Below are positions 16,959 through 24,519 of a DNA stretch of 36,551 nt, in pieces. Numbering within the stretch: position 1 is the first letter of the stretch; every line of letters begins with the position of its first letter. The notes under the pieces were generated by a model. It saw only the letters and a list, made by a program, of their open reading frames with translations, made no database searches and had not been told where the DNA came from. The stretch is from the NCBI GenBank assembly GCA_905372445.1, contig CAJPPF010000008.1, forward strand, positions 1-36,551. Reading direction: 5' to 3'. A program made the translations under genes and the position numbers. This stretch comes from an uncultured Prevotella sp. Its GTDB lineage: Bacteria; Bacteroidota; Bacteroidia; Bacteroidales; Bacteroidaceae.

Positions 16959-17735
16959 GTGACACCGAAGAAGAATCTCGGTCAGCATTTTCTCGTCGAC
17001 GATGGCATAGCACGACGCATTGCCGATACCGTTGATGCCTATCCCGGCATTCCGGTCCTTGAGGTAGGACCGGGCACTGGCATGATGACGAAGTATCTTA
17101 TCCCTAAACCACGTCCGTTGAAGGTAGTAGAGATAGACCGCGAGAGTGTGACATACCTCGGCGAGCACTATCCGGAACTGGAGATCTTGGGCGAGGATTT
17201 CCTTAAAATGGACCTCATGACAGTGTTTGATGGCAAGCCGTTTGTACTCACCGGCAACTATCCTTATGACATCTCGTCGCAGATATTCTTCAAGATGCTC
17301 GATAACCGCGACCTTGTGCCTTGCTGCACCGGAATGATTCAGCGTGAGGTGGCGCTTCGTATTGCGTCGCAGCCGGGCAACAAAGCCTACGGCATACTGT
17401 CCGTACTCATTCAGGCGTGGTATGACTGTGAGTATCTGTTCACCGTCGATGAGGATGTCTTCAACCCACCTCCAAAGGTAAAATCGGCAGTCATCCGCAT
17501 GACCCGCAATAACGTAACAGACCTCGGTTGCGACGAAGTACTCTTCAAACGCGTTGTAAAGACCACCTTTAATCAGCGTCGTAAGATGTTGCGCGTATCG
17601 ATGAAGCAGCTCTTCAACGCCGAGAATTTCCCTTCGCCGGAGTTTTTCCTGCAGGACATCATGACCAAACGCCCGGAACAACTCACTATACAACAGTTCG
17701 TCGAACTGACAAATATGGTGGCAAAGCAATTGTAA
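16959..17735 (+). CDS. rsmA: 16S rRNA dimethyladenosine transferase RsmA (KsgA)
   Basis: About 258 residues from GTG 16959. Motifs are PKKNLGQHFLVD (family N-terminus), VLEVGPGTGMMTKYL (SAM-binding motif I), VVEIDRES, LTGNYPYDISSQI (the NL/NxPY catalytic motif IV, here NYPY) and NPPPKVKSAVIRM. It dimethylates two adjacent adenosines in the 3' helix of 16S rRNA during 30S maturation. No in-frame ATG exists before the conserved N-terminus. TTG 16881 is possible and would add 26 non-conserved residues. GTG 16959 gives the usual length and is preferred, though not proven. Confidence 0.93.
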   Translation: MTPKKNLGQHFLVDDGIARRIADTVDAYPGIPVLEVGPGTGMMTKYLIPKPRPLKVVEIDRESVTYLGEHYPELEILGEDFLKMDLMTVFDGKPFVLTGNYPYDISSQIFFKMLDNRDLVPCCTGMIQREVALRIASQPGNKAYGILSVLIQAWYDCEYLFTVDEDVFNPPPKVKSAVIRMTRNNVTDLGCDEVLFKRVVKTTFNQRRKMLRVSMKQLFNAENFPSPEFFLQDIMTKRPEQLTIQQFVELTNMVAKQL

Positions 17736-17866
17736 ATAAACGCGTCAACCACTCCTTCTATATATTATATATTAGGTGAATGTGCTGGCAGATTACACGC
17801 ACTAAAGATACAGTACAGTCGTTTTTAGAGCCAAGAGTGCGTACTGTCGAAAAAACAACAGTTTTT

Positions 17867-17898
17867 TTTGCTCAATTCGAACTATTTATTTACTTTTG
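17867..17898 (+). promoter_or_regulatory. Promoter of frr
   Basis: TTTG (17867-17870), 20-nt spacer, TACTTTTG (17891-17898). Start predicted near 17904. This rules out the upstream in-frame start at 17780 for frr. Confidence 0.75.
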
Positions 17899-17926
17899 TA
17901 GAAGCAAATACCAAAATGACAATAAT

Positions 17927-18487
17927 ATGATAGACGTAAAGCAGACTCTCAGCGATGCTGGGGAAGAGATGGACATGGCTTGCATGTATCTTGATGAATC
18001 ATTCAGCCATATTCGCGCCGGACGTGCCAACGCCGCTATTCTTGACGGTATCCGCGTCGAGAATTATGGCATGAAAGTGCCGCTCAATCAAGTGGCAAGT
18101 GTTACTACTCCTGACGCCCGCACTATTGCCATAAAGCCTTGGGAGAAGAAGATGATTCATGAAATAGAAAAGGCTATCATCAACTCAAATGTGGGTATCA
18201 CTCCTGATAACAACGGCGAGGTGATACGTCTTGCTATCCCTGTTCCGACAGAGGAGCGCCGTCGTGAACTGTCAAAACAGTGTAACCAGATTGCCGAGAA
18301 GGTGAAGGTGCAGATTCGTAAGGTTCGCGGCGACGTTAAAGACTTGCTGAAGAAAGCTATCAAGGACGGTCTTTCTGAAGATTTGGAGAAAGATGCTGAG
18401 GCAGACCTTCAGAAGGTTCACGACAAGTATATCGCCCGAGTAGACGAACTGCTTGCAGAGAAAACAAAGGAAATAATGACCGTATAA
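17927..18487 (+). CDS. frr: Ribosome recycling factor
   Basis: Protein of 186 residues, the standard RRF length. Conserved features are SFSHIRAGRANAAILDGIRVENYG, the PLNQVASVTTPDARTI block, and IRLAIPVPTEERRRELSKQ. The C-terminus forms the long three-helix bundle (VRGDVKDLLKKA ... DEKY-like end). RRF with EF-G splits post-termination ribosomes. The ATG at 17927 follows the promoter by about 23 nt and begins the family N-terminus; the longer frame from 17780 would cross the promoter. A terminator follows ten bases after the stop. Confidence 0.97.
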   Translation: MIDVKQTLSDAGEEMDMACMYLDESFSHIRAGRANAAILDGIRVENYGMKVPLNQVASVTTPDARTIAIKPWEKKMIHEIEKAIINSNVGITPDNNGEVIRLAIPVPTEERRRELSKQCNQIAEKVKVQIRKVRGDVKDLLKKAIKDGLSEDLEKDAEADLQKVHDKYIARVDELLAEKTKEIMTV

Positions 18488-18496
18488 CAACGTAAT

Positions 18497-18520
18497 CCCC
18501 CTCCAAGAGGGGGCTTTTTT
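18497..18520 (+). terminator. Terminator between frr and rsgA
   Basis: Seven-bp G/C-rich stem (CCCCCTC 18497-18503 with GAGGGGG 18507-18513), 3-nt loop, then CTTTTTT. It ends four bases before the rsgA start codon. Confidence 0.75.
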
Positions 18521-18523
18521 GTC

Positions 18524-19486
18524 TTGGCAAAGGGATTAGTAATAAAGAACACAGGTTTTTGGTATACGGTGCTTACCGACGACGGTAGCACGGTAGAGTG
18601 TAAGGTGAAAGGAAACTTTCGTCTAAAGGGTATTCGCAGCACTAATCCGGTGGCTGTCGGCGATAGGGTAGAACTTATCGAGCAGACTGCCGAAGGGGCT
18701 GGGGCAGAGCATTTCTTCTGGATAACAGCCATCGAAGACCGTAGAAACTACATCATCCGACGGTCGCAGAATCTCTCAAAACAGAGCCATATCCTTGCAG
18801 CAAACGTTGACCAGGCTTTCCTTATCGTCACCGTCAACTACCCTGAGACATCGCTCACTTTCATCGACCGCTTTCTGGCTTCTGCCGAGGCTTATAATGT
18901 TCCTGTCGTGTTGGTGTTCAATAAGACCGATCTGCTTGACGAGGACGAACGCCGCCTGCAGGACGGTATCATGCGGCTCTATGACACCGTAGGCTACCGT
19001 TGCGTGGCAATATCAGCGGAGACGGGCGAAGGTGTCGACATGCTTCATCAAATGCTTGACGGCAGGATAACGCTGCTGAGCGGTAACAGCGGAGTAGGAA
19101 AATCGACACTGATAAACCGTATTATCCCTGACGCACAACTGCGCACGGCAGAGATTTCCGATGCGCATAACACCGGAACGCACACTACCACATTCTCGGA
19201 GATGCTCCGATTGAAGTCGTTGTCGGAGGGCACATACATCATCGACACCCCCGGAATAAAAGGCTTCGGCACTTTCGACATGGAGCCGGAGGAGATAACG
19301 AGTTATTTCAAGGAGATTTTCCACTTCTCACAACATTGCCGTTTCAATAACTGCACACACACCCACGAGCCTGGTTGTGCCGTGCTTGAGGCATTGGAAA
19401 ACCATTATATAGCACAGAGTCGCTACCAGTCGTATCTTTCTATGCTCAACGATAAGGAAGAGGGAAAATACAGAGCACCGTTCTAA
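18524..19486 (+). CDS. rsgA: Ribosome small-subunit biogenesis GTPase RsgA
   Basis: Protein of 320 residues starting with TTG. The KGLVIKNTGFWYTV sequence is the normal family N-terminus and no other start codon is available. Residues about 1-75 are the OB fold. The GTPase domain is circularly permuted: G4 NKTD (133-136), then G1 GNSGVGKST (187-195), then G3 DTPGIKGFG. The C-terminal zinc finger uses Cys272, Cys277, His279 and Cys285. RsgA checks and matures the 30S subunit. The start lies four bases after the frr terminator, so it is either transcribed by read-through or from an unseen promoter. The purine-rich right arm of that hairpin is its only Shine-Dalgarno-like sequence. Confidence 0.95.
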   Translation: MAKGLVIKNTGFWYTVLTDDGSTVECKVKGNFRLKGIRSTNPVAVGDRVELIEQTAEGAGAEHFFWITAIEDRRNYIIRRSQNLSKQSHILAANVDQAFLIVTVNYPETSLTFIDRFLASAEAYNVPVVLVFNKTDLLDEDERRLQDGIMRLYDTVGYRCVAISAETGEGVDMLHQMLDGRITLLSGNSGVGKSTLINRIIPDAQLRTAEISDAHNTGTHTTTFSEMLRLKSLSEGTYIIDTPGIKGFGTFDMEPEEITSYFKEIFHFSQHCRFNNCTHTHEPGCAVLEALENHYIAQSRYQSYLSMLNDKEEGKYRAPF

Positions 19487-19581
19487 GCCTCCATGTTAGG
19501 TTGTCGATTATTGCATTCTGATTGGGAGAAAGAATAGATTGCGGTTATAGAAACATAATACTACCTTATATATAAAAATGT

Positions 19582-19628
19582 AATGAGCCACGAGAGTTTA
19601 TATTAGAACTTTCGTGGCTCATTTTTTT
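19582..19628 (+). terminator. Rho-independent terminator after rsgA
   Basis: Perfect 12-bp stem (AATGAGCCACGA 19582-19593 with 19612-19623), extended inside by AGTT/AACT pairs, followed by a run of seven T. It works on the plus strand for rsgA. Confidence 0.9.
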
Positions 19629-19896
19629 GCTATGAATAATCCTAAATACATCATAATGTCACGTTATGTTTTCGCCTTAGCTTTCTTTCTTCTCCATTAT
19701 ACTTTTTATGTCGATTTGTGATAAGAAAGCTCTTGCCGAAGGTTGTAACCTCGCGTATTGTAAAGAAAAATTAGCTTTACGATTTTTGACGAAATAGAAA
19801 ACCCAAAGCTATTATTTGCTAAGTCTGCATAGCATAAAACTACGTTTTCTGGGACCGAGCAAAGCAGAAATAAACTTAATTCCATGCTTTTTCTGT

Positions 19897-19984
19897 CAAA
19901 AAGCAGCGGTTCTTGATGCTCAAAACGCTGATTTTATAGGCAAGAAACGGCGGTTATAGCCTCAAGAAACGGCGGTTCTTGAAA
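19897..19984 (+). repeat. 22-bp-period tandem repeat (about four units)
   Basis: Units start at about 19897, 19920, 19941 and 19963. The last two are closest (CAAGAAACGGCGGTT). The fourth unit is also a small palindrome, CAAGAA...TTCTTG (19963-19981). The same unit, in reverse orientation and with the same period, occurs at 3849-3910. Confidence 0.68.
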
Positions 19985-20147
19985 CTGATTCATCTTGTTG
20001 TATATATCAAAACATTCTATCTCTCTGATAATCAATGCTTTTTGTGTAATGCTAAAAACAAGCGTTTTTCATCATCGAAGGACAATGTGCCGGCAAATAT
20101 CGGATATATGTGTGGTTAGAACAGCCTTTTTGTTAAATTTATTCGCG

Positions 20148-20255
20148 TCAGCCGTAGAGGCGTGGTTTATCACGTTCCGCAATATCCAAGTAACAAATAG
20201 TTCGCGAAATGGACTCTGCGCAAGAGGCGGAACGTGATAAATCACGCCCCTTCTA
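20148..20255. repeat. Dispersed palindromic element, copy A
   Basis: Inverted arms 20159-20180 and 20227-20248 match at 21 of 22 positions and contain CGTGATAAACCACG or CGTGATAAATCACG. Between them lies a core, AACAAATAGTTCGCGAAATG plus GAC (20192-20214), also found in inverted form in the copy at 27999-28111. TCAGCCGTAG (20148-20157) flanks the left arm in both copies. Confidence 0.8.
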
Positions 20256-20432
20256 CAGGTTTCATCCTACTCTATTCATTGCTATATTTGTTTACCGGAC
20301 ACCAATAGTTGAATTTATTCACAGCATCCGGAAGCTCACGAAAAAGACGACAGAAACCTGACAGCGAGATGCCGTTGACACTAAGCCAACAGCTTTTCGC
20401 AATTGCCATGGTGCAAAGTAATCATCAGTGGT

Positions 20433-22778
20433 TTAGAATGTCAATCTTGTGCCCAGTGCCACTGTACGTGGCGCTCCCCAGTATCCGCGGAAGGAAGCGA
20501 GGTCGTGGTCGACACCGTCAGTTCCGCGCTCGATATATGTGGCGTCAAGCAGGTTGTTGAATGTGGCGAATACGTTAAGGCGTACGTTGGCAGATAGGTG
20601 ACCTTCCCAACCCAATGTTGCATCAACAAGGTTGTAGGATGGCAACCGATAGGCGTCTCGTTTATCGGCTGACGTACGCGATGATGGTTTGAAATCGGCA
20701 TACATACGGGCATTGTGCTGCCAGCCGGCATGAATGTATACGCCTTTATATAGACGTATATCTGCCTGCGCACCGAATTGCGTCTGTGGCGCATCGCCGA
20801 CGTGCAGCCCGTTGCTGTGGATAGAATACTCCTTCAAGCTCTCACCGCTGTATGAGTCGTATATGATTGCGGCGCCGTTGCTCTTCCATTTCCATGATGC
20901 TATCATGGCGTATGCCTTCAGTTTCAACCAGTCGGTCACTTGCTGATGTGCAGAGAGTTCTATTCCCTTATGCAGAGCATTCAGTCCGGTAATCTGATAC
21001 TTCTCTGCCGTCTCGTTGGCACGTTTTGCAATGCTCACTGTCAGAGTCTTGTCTTTCCATGATGCTATATATGCCGATGCTTCCAATCCGCCGCCACTCC
21101 ATGAGGCGCGTATTCCCACCTCGCAGAGGAGATTCTTTTCGTTTGTCACATCTTTAGTGATTGACAGATTGCTTGATGATAGGTATACACCGGCGTAAGG
21201 AAGACGGTTGCTGTAACCGGCATTGGCAAAGATATCGACCGAAGGAGTAGAAAATGTTTGGTGCATGAGGTGGTAGAGCACACCGACTTTTATGCTTCCT
21301 CCCCATCCGTGTGCCCATGCGCTGCGTTCGTTGGTTATGTCGTTATGTCTGCGATAGTTGCCGTTGAACACCGCAGCGCCGAGTGTGGCGCTCACACTGC
21401 GGTTGTTGTATTTGCCTTGTATGAAAGCCGATGCGTGATGAGTAGTCCTTCCGTAGCGTGCCCCGGTGTAGTCGCCTGTCACGACATTCTTCTTTGTCGC
21501 AGAGTCATACCAGTAGTCGCCTCCGAGTAAATCGAGCACCTTCATCTTCGACCACGTGCCGTAGTATTGATACTGTGCACCTGCCGAGAGTGTTGTCTCG
21601 TCGGTGAGTTTGTAATCGCCCGAAATAATGGCTCCTGCCTGAGTGTGTCCCGACAAGTAGTCTATCAAGATGTTTTTCGATGCGTTACCTTCGGTGGTAG
21701 CGTTATTTCTGTTTTCCTCGATCACGGAATTGAAGTCGATATGCCCGTCGACGGTCTGATGTGCGATGATGCTCTTTGCACCATGCTTGCCGTATGTAGA
21801 GCGTCCGCCTCCGTCGGCGACAGCCATGTAGAGCGAGTTCTTCATTGAGAAACGTTCTCCGTCAAGCAGATGCTGCACTGTGAAATAAGGCTTATAGTAA
21901 TGATTCCTGCCTATAGAATACTTTTTGCCGTAGAGCAGACCCCAGTTCTTGGAGTATCCGCGTCCGTAGCGGCTCACCTCGTCGGCGCTGAGTTCGGTGT
22001 TGCGCTGGTCGTGCTCCTCGGGCGAGCCTAATGCTGTGAATATAATTGTATTTGCCGTATTGAGTTTCTTGCTTATGGAAAGCATGTAGGATAAGGTCTG
22101 AACATCAGAAACCTCCACAAAACCATGACCTTTTGTGTAAGATAGCATGGCATCGACATTCCAGTTGCCTGCCAGTCTGCCGGAGGAATAATTGAGCACG
22201 CCTTTGGTGAGACCATATTCGGTAGTGGTCAGTCCGAACGAGCCTTCAGGATTTTCTCTGCCCGTCTTGGTGATGATGTTCACCAGTCCTCCCATTGATG
22301 TGTCGGCGAGCATAGAGCCACCTATGCCTTTCTGAATTTGCACTGCATACGTCGCATCAGCCAGTCCCATCCAGTTGCTCCAATACATCGAGCCGGAGGT
22401 AAGTCCTTGAATGGGAATACCATTGAGCATGATACCGATGTTTTCCTGCTTGAAACCTCTCATGTTAAGTGAGGCGTCGCCGTAGTTTCCGGTAGTGGAA
22501 GTGGCATACACGCCTGGCACACCTTGCATCATCTCAACATAATTGGGCGCTGCGGCATGCAACCTTATATCACGCGGAGTAATGGTTGTGAGGTTAAGAG
22601 GCGTTGTCTCCTCCTTGCTAAAGTTTACACTGACCGATACTTCCTGAAGAGTAATAGGGGTATCGTTTGATACAGACTCGTGTTCGGCATTGTTTGTGCC
22701 GTGTTTCTTACCTGTGCCCTCGGCACCTGCAAGTTGTGTGGACATAATCATGCCCAGCAAAAAAACAATCTTTTTCAT
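20433..22778 (-). CDS. TonB-dependent outer-membrane receptor under FMN riboswitch control, putative flavin transporter
   Basis: Protein of 781 residues from ATG 22778, with a signal peptide (MKKIVFLLGMIMSTQLAGA). The plug domain covers about residues 50-165: LQEVSVSVNF (TonB-box-like start), YVEMMQGVPGVYATSTTGNYG, SLNMRGFKQENIGIMLNGIP, and KGIGGSMLADTSMGGLVNII. A long beta-barrel follows, ending ALGTRLTF with a C-terminal Phe. The longer frame to 22874 is rejected because it would translate the riboswitch. The upstream FMN riboswitch shows that the gene is tied to flavin status, so riboflavin, FMN or a flavin derivative is the most likely cargo. This is inference from regulation; the ligand is not readable from the protein. 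Monocistronic, with its own promoter, and divergent from mnmA. Confidence 0.9.
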   Translation of the reverse strand: MKKIVFLLGMIMSTQLAGAEGTGKKHGTNNAEHESVSNDTPITLQEVSVSVNFSKEETTPLNLTTITPRDIRLHAAAPNYVEMMQGVPGVYATSTTGNYGDASLNMRGFKQENIGIMLNGIPIQGLTSGSMYWSNWMGLADATYAVQIQKGIGGSMLADTSMGGLVNIITKTGRENPEGSFGLTTTEYGLTKGVLNYSSGRLAGNWNVDAMLSYTKGHGFVEVSDVQTLSYMLSISKKLNTANTIIFTALGSPEEHDQRNTELSADEVSRYGRGYSKNWGLLYGKKYSIGRNHYYKPYFTVQHLLDGERFSMKNSLYMAVADGGGRSTYGKHGAKSIIAHQTVDGHIDFNSVIEENRNNATTEGNASKNILIDYLSGHTQAGAIISGDYKLTDETTLSAGAQYQYYGTWSKMKVLDLLGGDYWYDSATKKNVVTGDYTGARYGRTTHHASAFIQGKYNNRSVSATLGAAVFNGNYRRHNDITNERSAWAHGWGGSIKVGVLYHLMHQTFSTPSVDIFANAGYSNRLPYAGVYLSSSNLSITKDVTNEKNLLCEVGIRASWSGGGLEASAYIASWKDKTLTVSIAKRANETAEKYQITGLNALHKGIELSAHQQVTDWLKLKAYAMIASWKWKSNGAAIIYDSYSGESLKEYSIHSNGLHVGDAPQTQFGAQADIRLYKGVYIHAGWQHNARMYADFKPSSRTSADKRDAYRLPSYNLVDATLGWEGHLSANVRLNVFATFNNLLDATYIERGTDGVDHDLASFRGYWGAPRTVALGTRLTF

Positions 22779-22782
22779 CTTT

Positions 22783-22887
22783 TCTTCTTTCATCCAGACT
22801 GTAACTGTCGGTACCGTAGTTTCAACGGTTCTGCCTTTCGGCTCGCGGACTGTACCGCCGATCGGGAATCTCACCCTGCCCTGAAGA
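22783..22887 (-). promoter_or_regulatory. FMN riboswitch (RFN element)
   Basis: Read on the minus strand from 22887, the RNA follows the RFN consensus throughout: CAGGGCAGGGTGAGATTCCC, then CGGCGGTACAGTCCGCGAGC, a GAAA-capped helix, an ACCGTTGAAACTACGGT helix, and ACCGACAGTTACAGTCTGGA. P1 closes with TCTTC (22883-22887) against GAAGA (22783-22787). It ends four bases before the receptor's ATG. The 3' side of P1 (AAGAAGAAAAG) is the only ribosome-binding-like sequence, so ligand binding would hide it and block translation. No separate terminator hairpin lies between aptamer and start codon. Confidence 0.93.
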
Positions 22888-22908
22888 GTTAATTTATAAA
22901 ATCGACTG

Positions 22909-22940
22909 CAAAGATACGCTTTATTTATTAGAAAACCAAG
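22909..22940 (-). promoter_or_regulatory. Promoter of the riboswitch-controlled receptor
   Basis: TATCTTTG (-7) at 22909-22916 on the minus strand, with CTTG at 22937-22940 20 nt upstream. Transcription would start near 22903, about 16 nt before the aptamer. Confidence 0.7.
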
Positions 22941-23308
22941 AATGGAGCTATGGAAAATGACGTTGTTATGTAAAAACCTTGCTCTGTGTCATTTCTTATG
23001 AATATTACCTGATTACGTCGTAGAAAATACTGGCGGAAGAGACCAGAAAAACAGATCGTCAGAAATATTTTCGCTGTTCGTTTCGCTTTTTGAAGGAAAA
23101 AGTGTAAATTTGTAGATACTATGCTGACACTTTTCTCAAAGGGGAAGCTAAAGAGGTATGTGTGCTTGTCGTTACTACGCTTGTAATATTCATCAATAGA
23201 GCTTGGGCATCAATTGTTGGTTAATGGATTCAATATGTTAGTGTTCATTGCGTGTCGTGCAAATATCAAGTACGATTTTTAGGATAAAAAGAAAACTGAT
23301 ATACAGAG
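22941..23308. other. Intergenic region before mnmA
   Basis: About 370 bp with no assigned gene. A TAAATTTG box (23105-23112) precedes an ATG at 23121 that opens a 21-codon frame (MLTLFSKGKLKRYV..., stop 23186). It could be a leader peptide or chance. No riboswitch or terminator is recognised on the plus strand. Confidence 0.4.
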
Positions 23309-24388
23309 ATGAACTTCGAGGAACTGAAAGACAAAAGAATAGCTGTGTTGCTGAGTGGTGGAGTCGATTCGGCTGTCGTGGTGCATGTTCTTGCCGAGCA
23401 TGGGCTTCAGCCTGACTGCTTCTATATTAAAATAGGTCCTGAGCAGGAAGAGGAGTGGTACTGTTCGTCGGAGGAAGACTTAGAGATGTGTACCGCCATC
23501 TGTCGACGTTACGGGCTGAAGCTTGAGGTAGTAGACTGTCATCAAGACTATTGGGATAAGGTGACGCGATATACTATGGATAAGGTGAGGGCAGGATTCA
23601 CACCTAATCCCGATGTCATGTGCAACCGGCTGATAAAGTTCGGCGCCTTTCACGACAAGCGCGGACATGACTATGACCTCATAGCCACTGGGCATTATGC
23701 ACAGACCGAGGTAGATGAGCATGGACGGAAATGGCTCTGCACGGCGCCCGACCCGGTGAAAGACCAGACGGATTTCCTTGCACAAATATATGATTGGCAA
23801 TTACAGAAAGCATTGTTCCCTATAGGCTGTATGAATAAGGAGGAAGTGCGTCGTATAGCGGAGCAGGAGCATCTCATCAACGCAAAGCGTAAGGACTCGC
23901 AGGGAATATGTTTCCTTGGCAAGATAAACTATAATGACTACCTGCGACGCTATCTGGGCGAGAACCATGGCGAGGTGCTCGAACTCGAGACCGGACGTAA
24001 AATAGGCGAGCATCGCGGACTGTGGTTTCATACCATAGGTCAGCGGAAAGGCCTTGGATTCAGTGGCGGTCCGTGGTTTGTTGTAAAGAAGGATACCGAG
24101 CGGAATATCCTATACGTAAGCAATGGTTACAGTCCGGAGGATGCCTACAAGGACACATTCCGCATACACGACCTGCATCTGCTCACTGCTCCGATTGAGG
24201 GCGACAGGATAACATTCAAGATTCGGCACACGTCCGACTATTTCCCTGCACGCATAGAAGACATGGGTGACGGCACATATACTATCTATTCATCGCAGAA
24301 AATCCACGGCGTGGCGCCGGGACAGTTCTGTGTCATCTACGACGAAAACCACCACCGTTGCTATGGTTCAGGTGAGATAACGGTTTAG
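23309..24388 (+). CDS. mnmA: tRNA-specific 2-thiouridylase MnmA
   Basis: Protein of 359 residues. The PP-loop SGGVDS (16-21) binds ATP. Cys105 (NPDVMCNRLIKFG) and Cys201 (DSQGICFLGK) are the catalytic nucleophile and persulfide cysteines. The central region has HTIGQRKGLGFSGGPWFV, typical of the family's middle domain, and the C-terminus is a beta-barrel. It adds sulfur to U34 of tRNAs for Lys, Glu and Gln, using sulfur delivered from a cysteine desulfurase. Bacteroidota often carry two MnmA paralogues, so this could be either. Convergent with the esterase gene. Confidence 0.95.
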   Translation: MNFEELKDKRIAVLLSGGVDSAVVVHVLAEHGLQPDCFYIKIGPEQEEEWYCSSEEDLEMCTAICRRYGLKLEVVDCHQDYWDKVTRYTMDKVRAGFTPNPDVMCNRLIKFGAFHDKRGHDYDLIATGHYAQTEVDEHGRKWLCTAPDPVKDQTDFLAQIYDWQLQKALFPIGCMNKEEVRRIAEQEHLINAKRKDSQGICFLGKINYNDYLRRYLGENHGEVLELETGRKIGEHRGLWFHTIGQRKGLGFSGGPWFVVKKDTERNILYVSNGYSPEDAYKDTFRIHDLHLLTAPIEGDRITFKIRHTSDYFPARIEDMGDGTYTIYSSQKIHGVAPGQFCVIYDENHHRCYGSGEITV

Positions 24389-24425
24389 AAAGAATCTCTT
24401 CAGCGAGAAAAACCGTCTCCTGTGA

Positions 24426-24519
24426 TGTGTGGCATTGCTGTCGTTTAAGCCGATGCCACACAGGTGAATATCAAGAGTCTATGTAATGTGGAGACAGACA
24501 GTAGCCTATCTCCACATTA
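24426..24519. terminator. Two hairpins between convergent mnmA and esterase genes
   Basis: First stem: 24426-24435 with 24453-24462 (TGTGTGGCAT arm, 10 bp). Second stem: 24484-24494 with 24509-24519 (TAATGTGGAGA arm, 11 bp), reaching into the last esterase codons. T-tracts are weak (ATATTTTG follows the second on the plus strand). Probably terminators for one or both genes. Confidence 0.5.

Larger units (their letters stand above)
19487..20432. other. Gene-poor intergenic region with repeats and a terminator
   Basis: Almost 950 bp with no convincing protein or structured RNA gene recognised. It holds the rsgA terminator, the 22-bp tandem repeat and the palindromic element listed separately. 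A 29-codon hydrophobic ORF (19632-19721, begins MNNPKYIIMSRYVF) follows the terminator directly, and an AGCTTTCTT/AAGAAAGCT inverted repeat (19679-19687, 19723-19731) overlaps its end. No promoter consensus was found for it, so it is not called as a gene. Confidence 0.6.

Noticed and set aside
16776..17729. Minus-strand open frame of 317 codons opposite rsmA
   Set aside because: Antisense shadow of the clear RsmA frame, with no motif of its own.
17780..17926. Upstream in-frame start for frr
   Set aside because: A consensus promoter (17867-17898) lies inside it, and family homology begins at 17927.
19487..20432. tmRNA, RNase P RNA, 6S RNA or tRNA genes in the gene-poor region
   Set aside because: None of their characteristic conserved sequences or a cloverleaf could be recognised on either strand.
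22779..22874. N-terminal extension of the second TonB receptor reading through to 22874
   Set aside because: The stretch is the FMN riboswitch; the signal peptide begins at ATG 22778.
23121..23186. 21-codon ORF downstream of a TAAATTTG box
   Set aside because: The promoter lacks a good -33, the peptide has no features, and length alone gives no support; mentioned only in the intergenic entry.
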